Counted from the first letter of the stretch, positions 23,818 through 35,445 are shown. The stretch: DNA of 64,000 bases from Chinchilla lanigera (GCF_000276665.1 NW_004955469.1:12003843-12067842), one strand, 5' to 3'. The notes: generated by a model from the letters alone, not told the origin. Numbers and translations: made by a program.

Positions 23818-25718
23818 TCATGTTGTCCATCATTTCCTCAAGCTCCTTTATTATTTTTAAATCAATCTTCTCCAGAGCCACTAACCATGTCTTTCATTAT
23901 GGTTATCATCTCTGTAGTTATCAGAGAGATTATTCTGATTCAATTTTTTCTAGAACCTTGTTACTTCCACTGTTACTTCAGAGAGGCCAGAGGGGGTGGC
24001 TTTGGGTTGTTCCACCTCATTGTTCCCTGGGTTTGCCTTTGGTGAGTTGGAAGTCTGGGGTTGCATCTTGCTGAAGTGTTATCTAATTATGTAATTTTTT
24101 CAGTTTAATTCCTGGGTTGACTCTTGAAAATTGCTTATGGTGAGTAACATCACTGCTAGCATTTAGAGCCCTTAGGAAATGCCTTCTTCACAGAGATGTC
24201 ATCCAGGTGTTTTGAGTCTGTTGCAAGTTCCTACCTTTTCAATTTATTGAGGATGAGAAGTTGCTGCCTAGTTGGCCTAACCCTGGTTCCTAACCCTGGC
24301 ACTACCCTATAGTATTGCTTATGATCTCTAGGAAATCTCAGTCTTGGCATATCAGGAAGAATAACTGATTAGATCATGTCACCTTGGCTAAAGTAGTACA
24401 ATCAGCAATAACAGTAGCATCAATCACAGCCTAGAAAATGACAAACTGTGATAATGATTAATCTGCCACCTTTAACTTTATGAGCTATATTCATGGTTAT
24501 ATAATAAAATCTAAAACAAACCAGAAAATTGTACACAGCAAATATGCCCTTAATATGGTGATTTTACCCTCAGTGGAGAAAATTTAAGAGGTTGGGAGGA
24601 AATAGAGAAATAGAAGAAAAAGAAGCAAGCCTAGAGGACAAAGGAAGATAATGTGAACTTTGGGAGACTTGTGAAGAAGACAGGAGGGAAAGAGAGAAGG
24701 AAGAAATAAAATCAAGAACAGAACAGAAGAAGAACAACAAGAAAACTAGAAACAATATTCACACTCATAAAAACAAGAACAATCAATCAAGAAAAAAAAA
24801 AACTATAAAAAAAAATGAAGAACAGAAGAAAAATAATGTCCACTTCAGGGTGTATCTCTGCTGTCACTGGTAGACAAAGTAGGCAGAGCCCAGATCTGTG
24901 TTGATTAATCCTGGCAAGCCTGCACCTTTTGTTCCACTGAAATTCAGGCTCATTCCTGGCTGTGGACTAGAACCTGCTTTGTTCAGCTTGCAACACTCCA
25001 TGTGTCTCCTGTTGGCTTGAACTTGGCTCCTCTACCTCCTGGCAATTTCAGCCTGGTTTTGCCTCATCCTGACACTGGGAGCTGCTAGGTGGGTCCAACC
25101 TGCAGCTGCTCTGAGTTCTGAGCTCAGTTGACCCCTCTCCAAGATGGCTACTGGCCAACTGCCCTCTCCCAGGGAATGTCTGAACCCAAATAACTCACCA
25201 TCCACTTCCGTCAACTATCCACTGCTTCATTCCACTGGTGCACTTCTCCATGGAGTCCTCTGGGGTTAGCAGTAGTCATTGTGCATTTGCAGGTTTGAGC
25301 TGCCCCTCCCATGCAGCAAGTTAGGGCTCAGAGAAAAAAATACCACTTGCCACCTGCTGCATTGAGGTCTCTCTCTTTTCACTTTCCCTATGGGCTTCAC
25401 TTCTCACTTCAGATCCTTGCTGGGTCCTAGGGACCCACTTCCTCCTTCTTCTTGTGCTTACATTGCTATATTCCAGCATCTAGACACCAAATCTCAGAGA
25501 CGCTGTTTCTCTACTGTTCACCACTCTACCACTATCTTTCCAGAAGCCTGTGTTTTCTAATAAAAAACTTATCCTTTTAACCATGTTTAGGTATACATTT
25601 AGTACTAAATATATTTACATTGTTATGGAATCAATTTCCAGAATGTTCTCATCTTGCAAACATGAAATGCTTGCATGCCATTGAAATGCTTGAAATGCTT
25701 GCATGCCATTAAACAACT

Positions 25719-25950
25719 CCCCCTTTCCCTCAGGTGGCTTCTGTCCAAGATGAGTACCAGCCAGTTGTCCTCTCCTGTGGGACATCTGAACCCAAATAAT
25801 TCACCAGTCACTGCAGTCTGCTGTATCCACTGCCCCATTCCACTGGTGCACTGCTCCATGGAGGCCTCTGGGGTCAGCTGTAGTCACCGTGTGTCTGCAG
25901 GTTTGAGCCACCTCTCCCACACAGTGAGTCAGAAAGCAAAAATCATCATT
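25719..25950 (-). repeat. Second copy of the L1 5' region (direct repeat of 25128-25345)
   Basis: About 220 bp aligns clearly with 25128-25345 in the same orientation. Shared landmarks are TCTGAACCCAAATAA, CATTCCACTGGTGCAC, CTCCATGGAG and TGCAGGTTTGAGC. The start-to-start offset is about 590 bp. This suggests a tandem 5' UTR monomer or the truncated 5' end of a second related L1. A short repeat of a 19-mer (near 25664 and 25692) lies just before it. Confidence 0.7.
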
Positions 25951-25959
25951 TTGCTTTCT

Positions 25960-27560
25960 GTCTCTGAGTTTGACTACTCAGATTTCTCATGTTAATGAAA
26001 CCATACAGGATTTGTCTTCTTATAACTGGCTTATTTCACATAGCATAATGTCTTCAAAGTTCATCCCTGTCATAGTATGTGATAAGATTTTATTCCTTTC
26101 TAATAGTCTAATAGTCCACGTGTATACTTTGTGTACCTGCTTTTGCCTGCCCATCAGTTGATGGACCTCTTGGCACATGGTAAAATTGCTATGAATATAA
26201 CTGCAAATATCTCTTCAAACTCTTGCCTTCAATTCTTTGGACTATATACCCAGAAGTGGGATGCTGGATCAATGGTAGTTCTATTTTTAATTATCTTGAG
26301 AAGCCACTGTACTGTTTCCTATAGCAATCACATCATTTTACAGTTCCACAGACATTGCACAAAGGTATCATTTCTTCATCCTTGCCAATGTTTTGTTATT
26401 TTCTTGTTCTCTATCTATAACTACATCATCTATGCCTGTATTTTTATCTATATCTTTATCCATCTTCAAATAGTGTAAGTTAATATAACATTGTGGATTT
26501 CTTTTGTATTTCTTTGGTGATTAGTGATGTTGAGTATGTGCTTCTTGGCCAATTGTATATCATCCTTACAGATACACATTAGTTAATTTTTAAATCAGTC
26601 TTTAAAATTTTGGTTATTTATAGAGGTTCTTTATATATTTTGTATATTAATTCTTTATCAAGTATAAAATTGCATACATTTATTTCCATTCTATAGTTTG
26701 TCTTTTTACTCTCTGAATTGTGTCCTTTGATGCATAGAAGTTTTTGGGTTGGTATCCTTCCATTCCTATATTTTTGCATTTGTTGCCTGTGCTTTTTGAG
26801 TCACATCTGATAAATCATTGCCAAGTCCAATGTCACGAAGTTTTTTGACCTATTTTCTTTTAGGAGTTTTAGTTTTAAGCCTTAAGTGTAGCTTTAGATC
26901 TTTAACCCATTTTGAGTTAACTTTGTATGTGGTATAAGACAAATGTCCAACTTCATTATTTTCATCCAGTTCTCCCAGCACCATTTGAGAGATTGTCCCT
27001 TCCAAGTGTTTGCCTGATGCTGGTAGCACACTGTTTCAAGTACTGTAGATTTGTAAAGTGTTTGAAATCAGGAAGTGTGAGTCCTCTGTCTTTATGTCTC
27101 TTTATAAGGGCCTGTTGAAATTCCATATTAAAGGTAGCACGAATTTTTATATTTCTGAAATAAATGCCATTGAGATTTTGAGAGAGATTGCATTGTAGAT
27201 CACTTTAGGTAGTATGGACATCTTAACAATATTAAGACTTCCAATATGAACACAGGATGTCTTTCCATTTATTTGTATCTTTAAAATTTCTTTCAGTAAT
27301 GTTTTATAGTTTTCAGTGTACAAGTCTTGTCAACCCTTGTTTGATTCATTTTGAAATATTTTATTCTTTTTCATGCTATTATAAATGGAATTGATTTCTT
27401 AATTTCCTTTTGGGGATGCTCATTACTTGTGTATAGAAACAGCTGATTTTTTGTGTGTTGATTTTGAATCTGAGAACCTTACTCAGTTTATTAGTTCTGT
27501 GCCTGTGTGTGTGTGTGAGTGTGTGTGTCTGTGTGTGTTCTTTAGGATTTAGTACTTTAT
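25960..27560 (-). mobile_element. Older L1 3' half
   Basis: Antisense L1: TAACTGGCTTATTTCACATA, 'GGACTATATACCCAGAAGTG', 'TAGTTTGTCTTTTTACTCTC', 'ATCCAGTTCTCCCAGCACCA'. More diverged than the neighbouring L1. A GT microsatellite (27504-27538) lies at its far end. Confidence 0.85.
27504..27538. repeat. (GT)n microsatellite, imperfect
   Basis: GT units interrupted by GA and CT. Confidence 0.9.
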
Positions 27561-28750
27561 TTTAGGATTAATCATGTTGATGTCATTACCTCTGACCACT
27601 GCTTTGTATACCATTCCATGAACTTATTCACCTCTTTTCAATGGCACATTTCCTTAGCAATGGACAGGTAGGTTTCTTCCAGTAACAGACATTCTTGTTT
27701 GTATCCTCTGCAGTCATGCACACAAGTTTCTTTATGGCCTATACCCAGGAGTGGGATTGCTGGGCCCAGGAATGTATACAGAAAACATTTCCCCAGAGAA
27801 TACCTTCCAAAACAGTAACACTTCACTCCCAGCAGTAGTGCTTTGTTGGGTCCCATTTTCCCATAAACTCACTGACAGTTTAGCTTCTCCATCTTTCTGT
27901 TTTGCCATGTGGATGGGTGCACAAGGGAATCTTACTTTTCTGATCATTAATGCGGTTGAGCATCACTTCCCACACCTGATAAGCATTTGGGTTTCCTCTT
28001 GTTTATATGTTTAACTTACCTAAAGTTTTTCTGTTTTTCTTGTTAAGTTGCAAAACATCTGAGTATAATCTAGGTGTGCAGTGTTTGGTGGTTGCAGATA
28101 TATCTTTTCAAACAGTCACACAGCTGTCTGTAAATTTCATTAGATGGATATATGTAATTTTGATCATATTGCTGCCACTTTATTTGTGCTTTACCATCCC
28201 AAGGTCACAAAGATATTCCACATTTTCATCTGGAGTTTACCTTTGTGTGTAAAGTTGGAATGTATCTTTATTTTTCTCCATAGAGTGAGTTAGCTAGATC
28301 CACCACCAACCCCCCAAATTCACCTCTTGTTACTATTTTGGGGTGCTACCTCTATCCTAACTTAGGTTTTGAGCTCTATTTTGTTGAATGCTGATTCTTG
28401 TTCCTATACCAATGCCACACTCTTTTTAAGTTTTGCTGTTCAGTCATGGTTTGGGATAAGGATGACTTTCTCTTTATTCCCACTCTCAACTACTTATAGA
28501 TTTTTTTTATATTAAAGAGAATAAAAAAAATTTAAAAACATTAAAAATGATACAGAATTTCAAAACCCAGTGATTGGAAATCAACAATGGTTGTTATATT
28601 GCATATTGTTATCTTCAAAGTGGTTGTTCAGATTACCAGATACAGGCATGCAAAACTGATGAAAAATTAAGCATTAATTGTTCCTTTCAATAAATGAACA
28701 GAAATTAATAGTGCAATTACCTTAGCTATCTTGTGTATATTTATATATTT
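27561..28750 (-). mobile_element. Old L1M fragments
   Basis: Antisense 3' UTR text (CTATACCCAGGAGTGGGATT, 'GTTGAGCATCACTTCC') up to about 28020, then ORF2-like pieces (TATACCAATGCCACACTC). Ends uncertain. Confidence 0.65.
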
Positions 28751-28756
28751 TTCCCT

Positions 28757-28857
28757 GGGCTGGGGATTTAGCTCAGCGGCAAAGCGTCTGCCTGGCAAGC
28801 GCAAAGTCGTGAGTTCGGTTCCCGGTACCAGAGAAAAACCAAAAGAAAAAAATAAAA
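28757..28857 (+). mobile_element. ID SINE
   Basis: GGGCTGGGGATTTAGCTCAG, GAGTTCGGTTCCCGGTACCA, A-rich tail; flanked by TATATTTTTCCCT on both sides (about 28743 and 28860). Confidence 0.93.
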
Positions 28858-28903
28858 TATATATTTTTCCCTTCTTCTTTCTTTTCTACTTTCTCTCATC
28901 TCA

Positions 28904-29056
28904 TTTTTTTTTTTTTTTTGAGACATGGTCTCACTATGCAGTTCAGGCTGGCCTTGAGTTCACTTTGTAGCCCAGGCTGGTCTCAAACTTGCAATGATCC
29001 TCTTGCCTCAGCCTCCCAAGTGCTGGGATTACAGGCATGCTCCACCATACCCGGCC
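28904..29056 (-). mobile_element. B1-type SINE
   Basis: T15 tail, GAGACATGGTCTCACTATGC, internal duplication, CTCCACCATACCCGGCC; flanked by CTCATCTCA on both sides. Confidence 0.93.
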
Positions 29057-29410
29057 CCTCATCTCAATTGTTCTCTCCTTTTGAGCAGTTTCTTTCCCTT
29101 TCACAATATCTATTGTACCTTTTGGATCTTATTTACTCTTCCAGTTCCTTACACTAGGGAGACAGTATAATGTTTACACATGTGAGTCTGATTTATTTCA
29201 CTTCTGAGTATGCTCAGTAGTTGCAACCATTTACCTATAAAGGCCTTGAGTTTATCTTTCTGTTTTATTATTTCTTACACAATATAAAGCTCCTTTAGTT
29301 TCTAATAAATTTAATGAAGTTTTAATGGGAATTTTATTAGATTTATAAATGAATTTGGGAAAACCATATTAACAATGCTAAAATATTTTTGTCAATGAAC
29401 ATAGTACCTC
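29057..29410 (-). mobile_element. L1 3'-end fragment
   Basis: Resembles 18690-18890 of the large L1 (TTGAGCAGTTTCTTTCCCTT; 'ACACTAGGGAGACAG'). Confidence 0.65.
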
Positions 29411-29429
29411 TCTTTTTTTCTTTTTTTTA

Positions 29430-29600
29430 GATTTGTCATAGCTAAATCTTGGAAACAACCCAAATGCCCTTCAACTGAGGAATGGCTAAAAAAGATGTGG
29501 TATTTTTATACATAGGGTATTACTCAGTTATAAAAAAAAAAGATAAATTGGAGGCTTTTATAGGTAAATGAATGCAACTAGAGACCATACTCTTTATTTC
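29430..29600 (+). mobile_element. L1 3'-end fragment
   Basis: Sense text 'AATCTTGGAAACAACCCAAA', GGAATGGCTAAAAAAGATG. Lies head-on to the preceding minus-strand piece. Confidence 0.7.
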
Positions 29601-29799
29601 TTTCAAATCATCCTTGAATATAATTTAACTCTGCTCTGCTTAAAAGATATTACATTTTTTTATGAAATATAATTCCCAAAGTTTGTGCTAATTTGTGTTT
29701 GCTATTCTGAAAACGTGCTTTTTTGTGCTTCCTATTTAATATACATTCCATTGCTGATATAGAGGAAATTCATTGATGTTTGCAATATATTGGCTACTT

Positions 29800-30180
29800 T
29801 TCTCTCATTGCCAAGACAAAATACCAGGCACCTAAAATTAAGGAAGGAAAGGTTTATGTAGCTCACAGTTTGTGAAGGTTTCAGTCCCTAATCAGCTGGC
29901 TCCAAGGCAGAGTGGCACATGGCAGAGGGCAAGAGTTCATAGTGGCCAAAGACAGAAAAAAAACGACAGCAAAAAGGGAGGAGTGAGAGAGCAAGCATCT
30001 TTCCCTCCCTTCTATTGTTTGCAGGTACCAGCCCCAGGGCAGGTGTAGCACTCACACCCATAATAATCCCAGCATTGGACCATGAATCAATCACAAACTC
30101 TAGAAACCCGCCCCATGACTGCATGAGGCTCTTTTGGGGGAGACACCTAGACACAAACCATAACACAATGCAATCTATAT
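29800..30180 (-). mobile_element. MaLR-type LTR (MST/MLT/ORR relative)
   Basis: Reverse complement of a MaLR LTR: GGTTTATGTAGCTCACAGTT, GGCAGAGGGCAAGAGTTC, 'CACTCACACCCATAATAATC', GAGACACCTAGACACAAACC at the end. No internal retroviral genes seen. Confidence 0.65.
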
Positions 30181-31057
30181 CCAGAGAATTTGCTGAATCT
30201 TTTTATTAGTTCTTATAATTTGATTATGTTGAATATCTAATGTGAGCCATAAATTTTTCCCCCTTTCCTTCTTACAGTTTTTATTTATTTTACCAGTTTC
30301 ATTGCTTTGGCTAAATCTCTGATACTTTGCTAAACTATAGCAGTGACAGCAGGAAACTTTGATAGCAAGGATTAAATCTGAAGTCTCTTCATGTATTATG
30401 TTTGCTATAGATACATAATAGTAGACCCATTGACTTTAGAAATATATACTCAATTCTAGTTTCACATGAGATTCTTTTAAAATTCAAAGTGCCTAGATGC
30501 ACCAAATTTTTTTGAAATAATTATGAAATTTTTGCCTTTCAGTCTATTAGGTAAAAATTGCATTAATAATTTATTCCATTAAACTTCCATAATTTTGAAA
30601 TAACTTTTACTTGTTTATAATTTTTAAATATACTCCTGTGTATAGTTAGCTAACATTTTGTTTAGAATTTTCAAACATAAAATAAACTTAAAGTTTTCTT
30701 TGTTTCTACCATCTTCATCTGACTTTTCAATAAAGATTAGACCAGTCTCACAATGATGGAGGAATTTATTTCTATTTTCTGAAACAATTAATGTATCCTA
30801 GGGGGTTATCTTATCCTTTACAGTGGGTGGAATCTATCTCTAAAACCCTTTGAGAAGTTGGTGTATGCACCTTTGATTATATGGTAATTCTTAACTGAAT
30901 ACAGTATTTGACAACTCAATTTGCTGTTTACTCTTATTCCAATTCTGGAATTTTACATTTTCTAGACTTGTACCAACTTCAGTAATTTTCTAAATTATAA
31001 TTTTTCATAATCTTGTTAGTCTAAAACTTTTGTTGTTGTATCTGTTGCTGTTTTCCT
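30181..31057. other. AT-rich stretch, probably decayed L1
   Basis: Composition and scattered antisense L1-like phrases; no clear consensus match by eye and no gene. Confidence 0.4.
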
Positions 31058-31203
31058 TTTTTTTTTTTTTTTTTTGAGACAGGGTCTTGCTATTCAGTTC
31101 AGGCTGGCTCACTTTGTAGCCCAGGCTGGCCTCAAACTCCCAACGATCCTCCTGCCTCAGCCTCCCGAGTGCTGGTATTACAGGCATGCACCGCCACACC
31201 TGG
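31058..31203 (-). mobile_element. B1-type SINE
   Basis: T19 tail, GAGACAGGGTCTTGCTATTC, CACCGCCACACCTGGC. Abuts the left arm of the inverted repeat. Confidence 0.92.
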
Positions 31204-31300
31204 CTTTAGATGGCTTATCCAAAACCTCTTTTGGAAACATTCTTGTAGCTAATTTTTTATTACAGGGATCTAGGAATCTAGGAATCTAGGAATTTCCTCC
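31204..31300. repeat. Inverted repeat, left arm
   Basis: Matches the reverse complement of 31491-31572: GATGGCTTAT, TTTTGGAAACATTCT and GTAGCTAATTTTTTATTACA are shared. The arm is extended by a triplicated GGAATCTA-type unit (31266-31292). Confidence 0.85.
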
Positions 31301-31490
31301 ACACTTAAAGCATGGGTTTATCCTCTCTTTTTTCCTTCAATTTCATCAGGCATTTATATAGTTTATTAACTTAAAAAAAAACAAACCAGAAAGCCAGCAT
31401 GTTTAATATCTTCTTGTTGTACTGTATCATTTCTCTAATTTCTGAATTTATATATATTTTCATTTCTTCTTTTTTCTGTAGGTTTATCAT

Positions 31491-31572
31491 GGAGGATTTT
31501 TTTCCTAGGTTCCTGTAATAAAAAATTAGCTACGAGAATGTTTCCAAAAGGTTTTAAATAAGCCATCCAAAG
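31491..31572. repeat. Inverted repeat, right arm
   Basis: Partner of 31204-31300 across a 190-bp spacer; about 90% identity over the best 70 bp, with a 2-bp indel. Confidence 0.85.
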
Positions 31573-32200
31573 GTTTATATACTTGATATTATTTTTATTT
31601 TACTTGTATTTAAATGATAGTTGGGCTATATATAAAATTCTAGGATTTAAAGTCCTTTTTCAGTTGGGCTTGGTGTCACATGCCTGTAATCCCAGCATTT
31701 GGGAGGCTGAGGCGGGAGGATCGTAGTGAGTTTGAGGCCAGCCTGGCCTACACAGTGAGATCCTGTCTCAAAAATAAAATAAAACAAAACAAAATAAAGT
31801 AAAATAAAATAAAACCCTATTCCATTAACCTTTTAAAATATTATTTCACTGTCTTCTTGTATCTTATTTTGTAATCAAAGTTTTCTGTCAGTCTGATAGT
31901 TTTTTCCTTTTTGATCAACTTTTTCTTCATAAATGTTTTGCAAATTTTTGTATTGTCACTAATGTTCTTAAATTTAATTACTGTATATCCAGATTGAGTG
32001 TCTTTTTTCATCTGTCTTGTTAAAACTGGGAAGCCTTTCAATCTGAAGGTTTATATTTGCTTTATTTCTAAGAAGTGCTTAGTCACTATACCTTCAAATA
32101 TATCTTCCTTTTACTGCTTGTTTTCTCCTTCCCATTCTGAAACCTTTGCTCCTAACCACATTAGAATCTTCCAACCCTGAAAAGGGAACCAACATTTTCT
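31573..32200 (-). mobile_element. Old L1, interrupted by the B1 at 31664
   Basis: Antisense L1 text: 'ATTTCACTGTCTTCTTGT', 'CTGTCAGTCTGATAG', 'AAACTGGGAAGCCTTTCA', CCTTCAAATATATCTTCC. Confidence 0.7.
31664..31815 (+). mobile_element. B1-type SINE with (AAAAT)n tail
   Basis: TTGGTGTCACATGCCTGTAA, GAGGCGGGAGGATCGTAG, CCTGTCTCAAAAATAAAAT, then an expanded (AAAAT) tail. Lacks the central duplication. Confidence 0.92.
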
Positions 32201-32289
32201 TATATACTTGATCTGGTGTGTATACACTGGTGTGTGTTTGTCTTGTCTCCTCCCTCCACATTGTGAAAGGTAGAGGCAGGGTCCTGCTT

Positions 32290-32355
32290 TATCTCTGTTC
32301 CTGGGCATCGTGCCCACTGTGTGCTGAATGAATGAATGAATGAATGAATGAATAA
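32290..32355 (+). repeat. L2-like 3' end with (GAAT)n tail
   Basis: CATCGTGCCCACTGTGTGCT followed by six to seven AATG units; L2 elements end in short tandem tails of this kind. Confidence 0.55.
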
Positions 32356-32540
32356 TGAATGAGCTAAGGGAGTGGAGGAGTGGGGCTAACCAGAGAGCTG
32401 GAAGCAGGAGGTGCTACAGGTACAAAAGTGGAACCACAACTTATGACTGCACTGTATGGCCGCACCTAAGCACATGACCTCTGTAGGGTGGCAGCCTCTT
32501 TGGCAGACCTCTCCCTGTGGAAGTCAGCACCTAGGGCAGC

Positions 32541-32602
32541 CAGACCAGTCCAACCCAGTCTGGCCCAGCCCAACCCTTCCCAGCCCAGCCCAGCCCAGCC
32601 CT
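32541..32602. repeat. (CCCAG)n-like minisatellite
   Basis: Degenerate CAGCC/CAACC units, cleaner at the 3' end. Confidence 0.8.
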
Positions 32603-33892
32603 GTAATAATGACCAGAAGACTTTCCTGCCTGCTCCTCCACTAGCTCTCTGTCTGCCTCCCTGCCACACTCTGACAGCTATGGGATTCTTGATGGAGGGC
32701 CAGCCTGGCTCCTCATCCTCTTCCTGTCCCCTCCATGTTCTCTTCCATACCCAGAGGGAACATCACACTGCTCTGTCTGGCTCCCAGGGGTGAGGAGATA
32801 TCAAAGGAACCTGCATGTGCTCTGGAAGTGTGAAGCACTGTACACAATGCTGTCACCAGGGGTCTGCTTCAGGACACATAGGAGCCCCATCCCCTCTAGT
32901 CTGAGGGTCTAAAGGGAAATTATACATGGTGATGTGGAGTCCTTAATGTCCTCCTACTGTCATGGGAGAGTCCAGGCTCCGCACAGGCTCATGGCTCCTG
33001 GAATGATGACAAAAGACTTCCATGAGGCCAGTTTTAGCCAGACAGACAAGCATCTCCATAGTGGTGATTCCAATCACTCTTTGGTCCTCTGTTCCTCACC
33101 ATCACCCACACTTTTGTCCTAACTTTTCCCCTATCAGTGCCTCCTCTGGTTTCCCTGAGTCTCCATGCTGGCTGTTCTGATGGTGACAGGGCCCCATACC
33201 TGAGCACTTCCCTTCTCTTCTCACCAGCAGAATGTTTGTGCTATATCTGTGCATTATAACCCTGCTCTGGAGCACCGGTCTTCTGGCTGGCTTGCTCCCT
33301 GCCTTGTAGGCTCCCGGAAGGTGGGCCTCTGGCACATGGAGAGCCATGCGGAGGTGAGCGCTGTTGTGCAGCGGCCCTCAGGCCAGCTGCCACTGCTCAA
33401 TTGAGAACAACCATGACACAGAGAAACAATGACACAATTGGCCCACCATGCACTGGCTGCAGATGCCCACCCAGGGACGTATGTGAATCATTCAAACATG
33501 GAGAAACCCCTGGGAATACATGCCATGCAATGGGTTACTCTTGCTCCTGCCATTGAGAACCAGAAAGGTCCAGAGTCAGTGGGGGAGCAGCTGCTGAACA
33601 AGGACTCAGAGAACATGAGAACGCAGACTAAACCCGAGGAGTCAGAGGTCCTGTGGACTGGGGTCATGAGAGCCGCTTGGAAGCTGTAAACCAGGAGGAT
33701 CTTGCACAATACCTGAGGAGACTCCCTGGAAGCCATTCTTCCCCTGACAGTACAGGCTGTGGTGGAGCTCCAGAGAAGTCTGCAGCAGGATTCCTGCTGC
33801 CTGTGCTGACAGTTGGGCAGAGGACACTAACTGGTTGTGGGGTCCCAATGCAATGGGAGGCTGGACAGAAAATGTTACAAATAATGGCTTTC
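32603..33892. other. Unannotated single-copy stretch left of the gap
   Basis: Open frames of 60-100 codons on both strands with no family signal. Gene content near the gap cannot be judged. Confidence 0.45.
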
Positions 33893-34492
33893 NNNNNNNN
33901 NNNNNNNNNNNNNNNNNNNNNNNNNNNNNNNNNNNNNNNNNNNNNNNNNNNNNNNNNNNNNNNNNNNNNNNNNNNNNNNNNNNNNNNNNNNNNNNNNNNN
34001 NNNNNNNNNNNNNNNNNNNNNNNNNNNNNNNNNNNNNNNNNNNNNNNNNNNNNNNNNNNNNNNNNNNNNNNNNNNNNNNNNNNNNNNNNNNNNNNNNNNN
34101 NNNNNNNNNNNNNNNNNNNNNNNNNNNNNNNNNNNNNNNNNNNNNNNNNNNNNNNNNNNNNNNNNNNNNNNNNNNNNNNNNNNNNNNNNNNNNNNNNNNN
34201 NNNNNNNNNNNNNNNNNNNNNNNNNNNNNNNNNNNNNNNNNNNNNNNNNNNNNNNNNNNNNNNNNNNNNNNNNNNNNNNNNNNNNNNNNNNNNNNNNNNN
34301 NNNNNNNNNNNNNNNNNNNNNNNNNNNNNNNNNNNNNNNNNNNNNNNNNNNNNNNNNNNNNNNNNNNNNNNNNNNNNNNNNNNNNNNNNNNNNNNNNNNN
34401 NNNNNNNNNNNNNNNNNNNNNNNNNNNNNNNNNNNNNNNNNNNNNNNNNNNNNNNNNNNNNNNNNNNNNNNNNNNNNNNNNNNNNNNNNNNN
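33893..34492. other. Assembly gap (600 N)
   Basis: An unbroken run of 600 N. The round length suggests an estimated gap size. Any open frame crossing it (for example the 336-codon one from 33653) is an artefact of N translation. A CCC/GGG-rich edge at 34493 hints at a sequencing-hard stretch. Confidence 0.99.
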
Positions 34493-35190
34493 GGGGGCCC
34501 CTGGATGATCTGGTCTCAGTCCTTGGAAGTTATGAATATAGTACTTCTTCTCAATAGAGGCATCCAAAGTCTTAACCCAAAGGAGGTATCAGTGATAGAA
34601 ACATCAGGTCCCCTAGTGGCCTGGTGGTGGGAAGCAGGGATAGGTTTGGAGCCCTTTGAATAACCCACTTGGCATTAATGAGACCCTTGAGGAATACCCT
34701 ACGGTTTCCAGCTCCAGATTTTCCCCTGAGTTAGTCTCTCTTTCCTGGACCTCAGCTCTTAGCTCTCCAAGAACGCCCCATCTTCAGCTTCTCCACAGCT
34801 ATTCCCAGCAGCCCTTGACCATTAGCCAGTTCATGCTATTTTCATCTCTTCAGTAGCTCTGATGGCCTTTCAATATGTCTACCTTTCTGATCTCTCATTA
34901 AAATCTTCCTTTTCTAGAGAAGCTATATATACATGGAGAAGTTTCAAGCATGAGGTGGGAAATTGGACTGGATTACCTTGAATACCATTTACCTCTGAAC
35001 TTGTTTTGGTGAAATTTGCAGTATGGTTAACACTAAACTAGCACCACTAAGGGATCACTAATGATTAAACCTTCAACTACATGGATAGTACCACAAAGCT
35101 CTTCATCTTGTGTTAAAATTAGTGAGTTATTCCGACATTACCCAGTTGGAACATTCAAACTAACCATACTTTTAGTGTGCCTTTGATATC
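34493..35190. other. Unannotated single-copy stretch right of the gap
   Basis: No gene or repeat recognised; contains an ATTAAA-type signal near 34898 of unknown meaning. Confidence 0.4.
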
Positions 35191-35194
35191 CTAT

Positions 35195-35445
35195 CTCAGT
35201 AATAACAATGATGCCATATAAGACGTGCCTACCATGTGCCAGGCACTGTGCTAAGTACTTTACACACATTCACTCACTAATTTCTCATAATTATATATAA
35301 GATAATCACTGTTCTTATTACAACAGGGGAAATTAAGACACAAAGGGGTTACTTAATTTGCCCAAGATCAGAGCTGGCAAATCATGGAGTTAGAATTCAA
35401 ATCCAGCAAACTACACCCTGCACATGTTAACCATTACAGACACAT
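35195..35445 (-). mobile_element. MIR SINE, nearly complete
   Basis: Reverse complement of MIR: TACCATGTGCCAGGCACTGT, 'CTAAGTACTTTACACACATT', TTGCCCAAGATCAGAGCTGG, ending 'CATGTTAACCATTAC'. The stretch 35445-35900 is unannotated. Confidence 0.9.

Larger units (their letters stand above)
18480..25560 (-). mobile_element. Near full-length LINE-1 (L1), inactivated
   Basis: The minus strand carries an L1 read 5' to 3' from about 25.56 kb down to 18.48 kb. In order: a 5' UTR-like region with a pyrimidine-rich tract (purine-rich on +, about 24580-24830), ORF1, ORF2 with endonuclease and reverse transcriptase, and a 3' UTR with a polypurine tract (pyrimidine-rich on +, about 18560-18720). After removing three SINE insertions (20453-20541, 21552-21718, 22634-22742) the length is about 6.7 kb, close to a complete L1. 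Both ORFs are broken by stops and frameshifts, so it cannot move on its own. Ends are by eye. Confidence 0.85.

Noticed and set aside
28757..28836. tRNA-like sequences with A and B boxes at the ID elements
   Set aside because: They are ID SINEs with A-rich tails and target duplications, not tRNA genes.
29800..30180. Possible endogenous retrovirus
   Set aside because: Only LTR-like sequence is seen, with no gag, pol or env coding nearby; annotated as a solitary MaLR LTR.
32456..32669. Proline/serine-rich frames over the CCCAG repeat
   Set aside because: They are by-products of the simple repeat.
33653..34663. 336-codon open frame
   Set aside because: Most of it is translated N from the assembly gap.
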